A stretch of 64,000 nucleotides of DNA from Thiomonas sp. X19. GTDB taxonomy: Bacteria > Pseudomonadota > Gammaproteobacteria > Burkholderiales > Burkholderiaceae_C. The DNA lies in contig NZ_LT605203.1 in assembly GCF_900089495.1 (NCBI RefSeq), positions 2,259,622 through 2,323,621 on the forward strand, written 5' to 3'. The notes beneath the pieces were generated by a model. It searched no databases and was not told where the DNA came from. It saw only the letters and a program-made list of their open reading frames with translations. Position 1 is the first letter of the stretch, and every line of letters begins with the position of its first letter. Both the position numbers and the translations under genes were made by a program. Below, one piece after another: positions 57,621 through 64,000 of the stretch.

Positions 57621-59138
57621 TCAGTGGGCATTTGCACGACGCTGGAAGTATGCGGTCCATGCTGGGTCGAACGGGTTGGCATCGCTGCGAACCTTCGTGT
57701 GGCGCTTGATCGGCAGCCCGGCCAGCCGGAACAGCATCGGCCTGAAGGCCAATTCCGGCGGCTGATCGGCGCAGGCAAAGATCCAGTCGCGCAGACCCTG
57801 GCGCTCGAAGTACCGCGCCTTGATCCAGCGAAGGGGCTTGCGCGGGTGGCGGCGTTTGGCCCACACCCACAGCTTGGTCCACACGAGATGATCGATCCGT
57901 GAGAAGGTCGCCGCGGCCACGATATGCCGGTGGTACATCGCCCAGCCCCGAAGGATCGGGTTGAGCAACATGATCACCTGCGCTTGTGTGGCAGCCTTGT
58001 TCTTTCCCAGCACTTCACGCACCTTTTTCAGGAGCGAAGCCACGCTCTTGCGCGCGGGCTTGATCAGAAGTTTGTTCCCGTACTTGCGCACGTTCTGCCC
58101 GAGGAAGTCGAATCCTCGGCAGATATGCGTGATCCGCGTCTTCTCGGGCGCCAGTTGCAGGCCGCGCCCCGCGAGGAATGCCTCGACGGCCGGTTTGACC
58201 CGCTGCTCCAGCAGCTCCCGAGTTGCGCCAGTCACGATGAAGTCATCCGCATAGCGGACAACGTGCGCCTTGGCAGGTTGTCGCGCGTTCGGGCTGCGGC
58301 CGAGGGCCGAGCGCACCGCGTCTTCGATGCCATCCAGCGCCATGTTGGCCAGCACCGGTGAAGCAATCCCGCCTTGCGGCGTTCCTGCTTCAGTGGGGAA
58401 CAGCACTCCTTGGTCGATGAATCCAGCACTCAGCCACTTGCGCAGAACGATCTTGTCCATCGGGATCTTCTTCAACAGCCAGTCATGACTGATGTTGTCG
58501 AAGCAGCCCCGGATGTCGCCTTCAAGAACCCACTGCGCAGAGTCGCGTTTGGCGAGTGCATTGAAGCAGTGCTCGATGGCATCGGCCGTCGATCGCCGGG
58601 GCCTGAAGCCATAGGAGTTCTTGTCGGCTGTCGTTTCCGCAACGGGGTTCAACGCCAGTAACCACAGCGCTTGCATGGCCCGGTCTCGCATGGTCGGAAT
58701 GCCCAGCGGGCGCTTCTTTCCGTTGCTCTTCGGGATATACACGCGCCGCAGTGGTCGCGGCTGATAGCCCCTGTGTGTCAGTGCTTGCGATGCCTTCATC
58801 TTCGACATCGGAGTCTTCCAGATCTTGCCGTCAACGCCTGCCGTCCTCTTGCCTTCGTTCTCCGTCACTCGCTTCACGGCAAGCAGCTTGCCGCTATGCG
58901 AGCGGGTCAGCAGGTGTTGCAAGGCCTGGACCTTGTTCCACCTGCCAGCCTGTGTGGCCTTGGCAATACGCGCCTGTAGCCGCGTGACCTCTTCGTTGAC
59001 CTGAGCCCAGTTGATCTGGTCCCAAGTCATCTCATCGGTTGGAGGCGCACCGGCATCCTCGGCACAGGCTCGCGCCCTTATCGCGGATACCGCCATCTGC
59101 CTTCCTCCTGATCGCGGTTTCTCAGTCTCTCTTGCCAT
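57621..59138 (-). CDS. ltrA: Group II intron reverse transcriptase/maturase
   Basis: A 505-residue RT. Visible parts: N-terminal QAGRWNKVQALQHLLTRSHS and TAGVDGKIW (RT0), RRVYIPKSNGKKRPLGIPTM RDRAMQ, SYGFRPRRSTADAIEHCF, VLEGDIRGCFDNISHDWLL, GTPQGGIASPVLANMALDGI, the catalytic VRYADDFIV, then the maturase X domain (NPILRGWAMYHRHIVAAATF). An HNH domain is not evident. It lies inside the intron and would help it splice and move. Confidence 0.93.
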   Translation of the reverse strand: MARETEKPRSGGRQMAVSAIRARACAEDAGAPPTDEMTWDQINWAQVNEEVTRLQARIAKATQAGRWNKVQALQHLLTRSHSGKLLAVKRVTENEGKRTAGVDGKIWKTPMSKMKASQALTHRGYQPRPLRRVYIPKSNGKKRPLGIPTMRDRAMQALWLLALNPVAETTADKNSYGFRPRRSTADAIEHCFNALAKRDSAQWVLEGDIRGCFDNISHDWLLKKIPMDKIVLRKWLSAGFIDQGVLFPTEAGTPQGGIASPVLANMALDGIEDAVRSALGRSPNARQPAKAHVVRYADDFIVTGATRELLEQRVKPAVEAFLAGRGLQLAPEKTRITHICRGFDFLGQNVRKYGNKLLIKPARKSVASLLKKVREVLGKNKAATQAQVIMLLNPILRGWAMYHRHIVAAATFSRIDHLVWTKLWVWAKRRHPRKPLRWIKARYFERQGLRDWIFACADQPPELAFRPMLFRLAGLPIKRHTKVRSDANPFDPAWTAYFQRRANAH

Positions 59139-59706
59139 GGAAGACCTGGCGGAAGTCAGCGCGCTTTCGCGCCGGGTGATGTCGCAACCCGTATCCGTTC
59201 GATTACAGAACGGCGTTCGCTTGCTCCGCTTTCCTTTACCCGCTGCGCCATCAGCCTTCCTTGCGGTTGGCCTGCCGTTGCCGGCGGCTCGTCGGGCTTA
59301 CCGTGTTCCGTACACATCACAACGCGTGGGGTCGGTCCTGCCTGTACACCGGTGGTCTTCCTGTCCGTGTGCGCCGTAGCAAAGGGAGGCGCAGCCGACC
59401 ACGTACCGTTTTGGTTCAAGCCTGTCAGCATCTTTGGCTTGTCGTGCATAACGATGCCTGCAGCAGTTCACTTCTGTTGACCATGCCACTCAGCCTGGCA
59501 CCCCATCCGCCTTGATGCTGGCAGGTGGCGCCGTTTCCTCGCGGAAGCCGACGCGGCCCAAGGGCCCGATACGTTGTCCCCGTGGCTTCACACGCCGCCG
59601 TTGCCAGCAACGCATGCACAGGTAGGCTACGGCCGACGGAACGGCCGGTCTCGTCACCAACCTCGTGAGCGGGCGAGACAATGATGTGTGCAACTTCACG
59701 TCGCAC

Positions 59707-60621
59707 CTTCCCGATGCACTCCACCTCCGGAGCGTGCAGGGCGTAGAGCTTGTTCTTGTCCTTCGGTTTTTGCGTGCGCACGCGCTCGGCGCGCTGCATC
59801 CACTGCTGCAGCGCCGCCAGCGCTTTGGGGCAAGAGTCGACGGAGGGAGATTGGGCCGCCGCCTGCAACTTGCGCTGCACCGCGCGCAGCACAATGCCCA
59901 GGATCGTGCGCTGACGCTTGATGCAGCGCTGCAGGCGGCGGAACTGCTTGGCATGGGCGTAGCCGCCAGCCTTGAAGCGCAAGCCTTTGCCTTCCTTGGC
60001 ATAGGTCTGCTTGAGCGCGATGCCCGCCTGTTTGGCTGCACGCACCACCTTGTGGCGCGCAATCTCCAGCAGGCGGCTGTCGGTGGGGTGGGCAACAGCC
60101 TTCTCCTGCACCGTGGTATCGACGATCACCCGCTGCAGTTCCTGGGGCTGCACGGCCTGGATCGTCACGGCGGTGTCGATGGTGGCTTTGAGCAGCTCTT
60201 CCAGCCCGTCTTCGCCCAGGGCGCGGCGAAAGCGCCCGATCTGGGTGGGGTCGCACGGCGGGCGATGCTCAAAGTACACCCGTCCGCTGAAGAACTGCCA
60301 CAGCACGTTCTCGCTCCAGCGCACCACCAGGTCCTCATCGCTCAGGTTGAAGGTGTGCTTCAGATACAGCAGGCTGATCATCAACCGCAGAGGCAGCCGG
60401 GGGCGTCCGGCGGGACTGGCGCCTGCGCCCACCAGCGACTGTGTAGGGCCGAACAGGTCGTGCCCTTCGAGGACTGCACCCTGCCGCGCCTGGTGTTCAA
60501 ACTTGACGGCCAGCGCCGCTTCCAACTGCGCCCACGGTAGCCGCGTGGCCAGCACTGCCAGGGGATCGTTCAGGTGGATCATGGCGTCGATGCGGCTGCG
60601 GAAAAAGTCGGGCGTGGTCAT
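59707..60621 (-). CDS. Transposase, 5' exon (IS5-superfamily)
   Basis: 305 codons from MTTPDFFRSRIDAMIHLNDP to PEVECIGK. Carries LPLRLMISLLYLKHTFNLSD, RPPCDPTQIGRFRRALGEDG and the first catalytic Asp in QRVIVDTTVQEKAVAHPTDS. The exon ends at a codon boundary against the intron. TTG 60627 is an alternative start. Without splicing, translation runs about 94 codons into the intron. Confidence 0.9.
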
Positions 60622-60932
60622 CCTCAAATCCCTCAGAAATCAGTTTCTCCAATAACGCTTCTCAAGGGATTCGGTGCACAGAAAAACAGAAAACTGTGAG
60701 CATTCATGCGGGCTGGCGGGGTTTTGCAGGGCCGACTATCTATACAAGCTTCACGCAGAAGCGCGGCGCGAGTTCTTCGTGTGGTCTGATCAAATAGCCT
60801 CCGAGAACCGCATAGCCATCCCGGCCTGGGCCGCGAATGAGTACCTTTCCCGTGTCACGTCGAAGGACCTCGACTCGTACACGCCGAAGAGCAGTCAGAG
60901 TAGGAATGCCAGTCACCCAGCACCCCCTCCAC

Positions 60933-60966
60933 AGATCCGTACGTGCGGCACTACCGCATACGGCTC
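60933..60966 (-). ncRNA. Group II intron domain V (second intron)
   Basis: Minus-strand GAGCCGTATGCGGTAGTGCC then GCACGTACGGATCT, 34 nt, matches the domain V consensus with its AGC-like catalytic triad region and tetraloop. Confidence 0.9.
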
Positions 60967-62459
60967 CTGCCTTGGGTCGTGACGATCAGACGCTGGTTCG
61001 GGTACGGCTGGCAGATGTTCGGAACAGGCAACCACTGCGCCATCAATCGATACATTCGACGCCAGGTCAGGCCGCGGCTCTGACTGCGGCGGCACAGCGT
61101 GCGATGCCACAGCCCGGCCACCTGATGGCGGAATGTCCTCAGCCGCGCGCCGTTGCACGGCACGCCGAAGTACCGGCCATGCCCAGCCACCACCGCGCGC
61201 AGGTACTGGCCCTGCTCTGGGATCGGGTGGTGCATGCGCCGTCTGAGTTCGAGTTTGACCGCCTGGAGTTTGGCTCGCAGGCGTTTGGCACTCGTCAGCC
61301 GCAAGACCATGAAGTAGCCCTTCCTCGTCTTCCCGCAGCAGTGCGTGAACCCGAGGAAGTCGAAGGTCTGCGGTTTGCCCTGTCCCCTGCGGCGTCGGTT
61401 CTCTTGGGCGAAACGCCCGAACTCGATCAGCCGCGTCTTCTCGGGGTGCAACTTCAACCCGAACTGGCCCAGCCGTTCTTCCACCGCGCGCTTGAAGCGC
61501 TCGGCGTCGTCGCGGTACTGGAACCCGGCAACCCAATCGTCGGCATACCTCACCGCGATCACGTCGCCTCGGGCGTGGCGCCCCCGCCATTGCTCGACCC
61601 ACAGGTCGAACGCGTAGTGCAGGTAGATGTTGGCCAGCAGCGGACTGATGCTGCCGCCTTGCACCGTACCCAGTTCACTCTGCGTCAACCTGCCGTCCTC
61701 CAGTACACCCGCGTGCAGCCATTTCTTGATCAGCCGCACCACGCGCGCGTCAGCCACGCGATGCTCGATGAACCTCACCAGCCAGTCGTGTTCGATGGTG
61801 TCGAAGAACTTGCTGATGTCAGCATCGAGAACAAAGTTCACCTTCCTTGCGCTCACACCCACCGCCACGGCGTCCAGCGCTTTGTGCGCGCTCTTCCCCG
61901 GCCTGAAGCCGTAGCTGAACCCGAGGAAGTCCTGTTCGTAGATGGCGTTGAGGACTTCGGCCGATGCGCGCTGGACAATCTTGTCTTCCAGCGCGGGCAC
62001 GCCCAGAGGGCGCTTACTCCCGTCGGCCTTGTCGATGTACACCCTCTTCACAGGCTGGGGCCGGAAGCCCCCTCGGGCCAGCCGATCCGACAGGTCCAGG
62101 AGGTTGCCCTCCAAGTTCTGCCCGTACGACTGCCAGGTCTGGCCGTCCACCCCGGCGGCCGCGTCGCGTTTGACCGCGAGGTAGGCCTGCCGAAGACGTT
62201 CGACCGCGTCGATGTGATGCAGCAGGTTGTCGAACCTTGCATCGCGACGGTCCCTTGCCGTCTGTCGTATGCCGTCGAGCGCGGTTCCCACGTCATAGAC
62301 CCGGCTGGTTCTCCGGGACATGCGCGCCGCAACAGCATTGCCCTTGGCCTGCCGCCTTCCCTCCACCACCTCCGCCGCCGCAGGACTTTCACCCACGGCC
62401 TTGTTCGGCAGTTTCTTCGGTACTACGCAGCAGTCCGACTTCCCGCGCCTGTTGCTCAT
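60951..62459 (-). CDS. ltrA: Group II intron reverse transcriptase/maturase (second)
   Basis: A 502-residue RT from ATG 62459 (MSNRRGKSDCCVVPKKLPNK). Visible parts: AAAGVDGQTWQSYGQNLEGN, RVYIDKADGSKRPLGVPALE DKIVQ, SYGFRPGKSAHKALDAV, VLDADISKFFDTIEHDWL, GTVQGGSISPLLANIYLHYA and the catalytic AVRYADDWVAGFQ, then a maturase-like C-terminus (TFDFLGFTHCCGKTRKGYFM). It overlaps domain V at its 3' end. It differs in sequence from the first intron's RT, so the two introns are separate families. Confidence 0.92.
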   Translation of the reverse strand: MSNRRGKSDCCVVPKKLPNKAVGESPAAAEVVEGRRQAKGNAVAARMSRRTSRVYDVGTALDGIRQTARDRRDARFDNLLHHIDAVERLRQAYLAVKRDAAAGVDGQTWQSYGQNLEGNLLDLSDRLARGGFRPQPVKRVYIDKADGSKRPLGVPALEDKIVQRASAEVLNAIYEQDFLGFSYGFRPGKSAHKALDAVAVGVSARKVNFVLDADISKFFDTIEHDWLVRFIEHRVADARVVRLIKKWLHAGVLEDGRLTQSELGTVQGGSISPLLANIYLHYAFDLWVEQWRGRHARGDVIAVRYADDWVAGFQYRDDAERFKRAVEERLGQFGLKLHPEKTRLIEFGRFAQENRRRRGQGKPQTFDFLGFTHCCGKTRKGYFMVLRLTSAKRLRAKLQAVKLELRRRMHHPIPEQGQYLRAVVAGHGRYFGVPCNGARLRTFRHQVAGLWHRTLCRRSQSRGLTWRRMYRLMAQWLPVPNICQPYPNQRLIVTTQGRSRMR

Positions 62460-64000
62460 CGTCGTGTGCCCTTGGGCTTCACGATGCGCTCTGCACTCGA
62501 CGCTTCCCAGCGCGATGCAGAAGGACGCGGGACCTCCCGGTTTCCGTGCGAGATGTTTCCGCGCGTGCGCGAGGTCTCTGACCGCGCGGGGTCCGATGCC
62601 GCCTCGCCAAAGCGGCAGCATCGGTGTGGCCTTCGGCAAGCTCCTACTGCCTCGGCACCCCGGACCACCCGCAGCTCTCGCCACGGGGCATGTATTACGC
62701 GGCTCGATACCCGGCCCGCGCGTACCCCTGTCAACGCTTCGCCCACATCCTCACGAATGTGCACGCATGACTCGGGGCCGCCGTAGCTGGCTAAGCCTTC
62801 AACGTATGACTCTTTCATTCACAACATCTCGCCGGCTTTAACCGGCGCACAGGAGCCCTCGCAAGTCAGGAAAGCGCTAGACGCCCTGCACGAGACGGCG
62901 TCTCTGTTCGTAGACGATTCCTTGCTGCACAAGATTGCATTCAGCGGCGACCGCACTCAATACCTGACCGAGTTCCGACGGGCCATCGACGCCCTGATAC
63001 CGTACACGCACGTTTTCTCGCAGCAGTTTGACCCCGGCGTTATCCACCAGCAAATTGTGCAGCACCTTTCTGCTGCAGTCCTCGATTCCGATCTCGCCGC
63101 GCTCTGCGTGCGTGCTTCGCAGGAAGGTAGCGCTAGGTTTGAGCATCGACTCCCTCCCGGCTTCCGCGACAGTAACAAGGGCGAGAACCGCTTCGGTGAT
63201 CTCATCATCTGGTTTGAGATACTAGAAAAATCAACGTCGAGCGCGACCGATTTTCCCAACGTCCTTTTCATCACCAACGACGAGAAGTCGGACTGGGTGT
63301 ACACGCCGAAGATGCGTACAGAGATCGTAGGCAGCGCACGAAAGTCTGTGGGGAACACCAACCCAGAGATCAAGTTGGCGGATCCTAGGCTCGTCTCCGA
63401 GTTTCAACGTCGAACCGGTCACGCAAGCTTTGTCATTTGTAGCCTTGCGACCCTAGTCGAAGGGCTTTCCAAGGTCAGTGCGATGCAATTCGCCCAACTT
63501 GCAGCCGCGATTCAAATCGATACGGAAGAGCCGGCCCAGACCTTTGGTGCAGACGGTGCAGCTTCAGAGGAAAGCCCACCCGACCGCGCCCCCACCCCCA
63601 CTGAACCGCCCACGGCCACTGTTGAGGCATTGCCACCCAGGGAAGAGCCTGGCACCGAGACGCCGGAGCCACCTCAGCCCATTCAACCCCTGGAACCTGC
63701 CGCGCTGTCCCTTCACTACGACCAAAACGCCACTGAAGATAGTGAGTACCAAGCCGACGCGCCCTCGGACATCAACGCAATCATCCGTGCCCTCAAATCG
63801 CTGAACTGGTATACACAGAACCCGGCAATTGTGAGGATCAGCGCTATTCGCAATGAAGACTTCACGCCTTCATCCTGGTTCGTCCTCGGCAGAAACATCT
63901 ATCAGGCAGCTTGCGGCAATTCGCAGAAGGCCATGGAGTTTATGGCTGGCCTGGAGTCTCAGTTAGGCGTCGTTAGGAAATAACTTGTTCAGTTTCCTCG

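Larger units (their letters stand above)
57500..59706 (-). mobile_element. Group II intron inside the transposase gene
   Basis: On the minus strand it starts GTGCGAC after codon ...CIGK and ends ...CCCGAC before GKARKPYEF, both consensus group II ends. Length 2207 nt. It is in the same sense as the transposase, and splicing would restore its frame exactly, so the IS could stay active. It encodes a reverse transcriptase/maturase (57621-59138). Confidence 0.92.
56844..60737 (-). mobile_element. IS5-superfamily insertion sequence with 16-bp inverted repeats
   Basis: The element is bounded by perfect 16-bp terminal inverted repeats AGTCGGCCCTGCAAAA and flanked by the 4-bp direct repeat ATCT (56840-56843 and 60738-60741). 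Removing it and one ATCT restores the PIN frame exactly. Its transposase gene is split by a group II intron (57500-59706), which explains the 3.9-kb length against about 1.7 kb for the bare element. Confidence 0.93.
60900..62850 (-). mobile_element. Second group II intron, antisense to the PIN gene
   Basis: Minus-strand start GTGCGCCGG at 62850 and end ...TTCCTAC at 60900, with domain V at 60933-60966. Length 1951 nt. The 3' boundary was chosen because it ends in the consensus AY and leaves the PIN frame open (joined residues SSQKEPSQ). It lies antisense to the PIN gene, so it cannot be spliced from that mRNA. It encodes its own RT. Confidence 0.88.
56686..63983 (+). pseudogene. PIN-domain (DUF4935-like) protein gene, interrupted twice
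   Basis: Three segments, 56686-56843, 60742-60899 and 62851-63983, join into one uninterrupted frame of 482 residues once an IS and a group II intron are removed. The first carries TLVFLDTNILAYL with the first PIN Asp; the second adds YKLHAEARREFFVWSDQIAS and IPAWAANEYLSR with Glu; the third has FGDLIIWFEILEK and VLFITNDEKSDWVYTPKM, the remaining acidic residues. This is a PIN_8/DUF4935-type RNase domain, followed by a Pro/Glu-rich linker and a C-terminal domain (SDINAIIRALKSLNWYTQNP). GTG 56686 is the assumed start; GTG 56725 is possible. As it stands the gene cannot make the full protein, since the second intron is antisense to it. Confidence 0.85.

Noticed and set aside
60837..62786. 649-codon plus-strand frame
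   Set aside because: Antisense of the second intron's reverse transcriptase.

Overview
The window is GC-rich DNA of a proteobacterial type, but I cannot name the species. It is almost entirely accessory DNA: two integrase-bearing elements, a large conjugative (trb/vir type IV secretion) module, and a dense defence island that has itself been invaded by an insertion sequence and two group II introns. No housekeeping gene is visible.

Layout. (1) 1-2345, minus strand: the 3' part of a translationally coupled mobilization operon (two small proteins, a membrane protein, a MobC-like protein and a MobP-type relaxase that runs off the left edge), preceded by a ColE1-like oriT core near 2467 and a P4-type tyrosine integrase (2603-3829). 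(2) 3830-4284: a back-to-back integrase junction with a 20-nt remnant of a tRNA/tmRNA 3' end and iterated short repeats; a second P4-type integrase (4285-5487) points right and is followed by an IS110-family transposase. (3) 7196-43254: an ICE-like transfer region with topB, a VirB1-like transglycosylase, trbB, a MobC/TraI pair, VirB2/3/4 (TrbC/D/E), TrbJ, an entry-exclusion-like lipoprotein, TrbL, a YadA-type adhesin, several Toprim-like or LPD7 'polyvalent' proteins, an ArdC-like antirestriction protein, TraG and the TraF peptidase. Three toxin-antitoxin pairs (GNAT/DUF1778, MqsRA, HigBA-like) sit on the minus strand between the plus-strand transfer operons. VirB8/9/10 homologues are not in the window. 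(4) 43259-43621: scars (integrase C-terminus, type III Mod N-terminus). (5) 43913-56007: a defence island with a C5 cytosine methylase facing a six-gene minus-strand operon: ankyrin-sigma70 fusion, GHKL/MORC-like ATPase, Z1 helicase-like ATPase, PD-(D/E)XK (DUF4420) nuclease, AIPR protein and Vsr. (6) 56269-63983: an Mrr-like fragment and a PIN-domain gene split by an IS5-superfamily element, itself split by a group II intron, and by a second group II intron.

How it may work together. The transfer operons are preceded by at least 14 copies of one intergenic motif, GGTTTGCGGC-N6/7-GCATAACC, 48-145 bp before a start codon. This points to one dedicated regulator switching the whole transfer programme. 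The TA pairs and antirestriction genes would stabilise and protect the element. The methylase, Vsr, ATPases, nuclease and AIPR protein match the predicted MORC/Z1 restriction-modification theme described computationally by Iyer, Abhiman and Aravind. The unusual part is the full primary-type sigma factor with N-terminal ankyrin repeats as its first gene.

Limits: all calls come from reading the sequence and protein motifs by eye; no database search or structure prediction was run.
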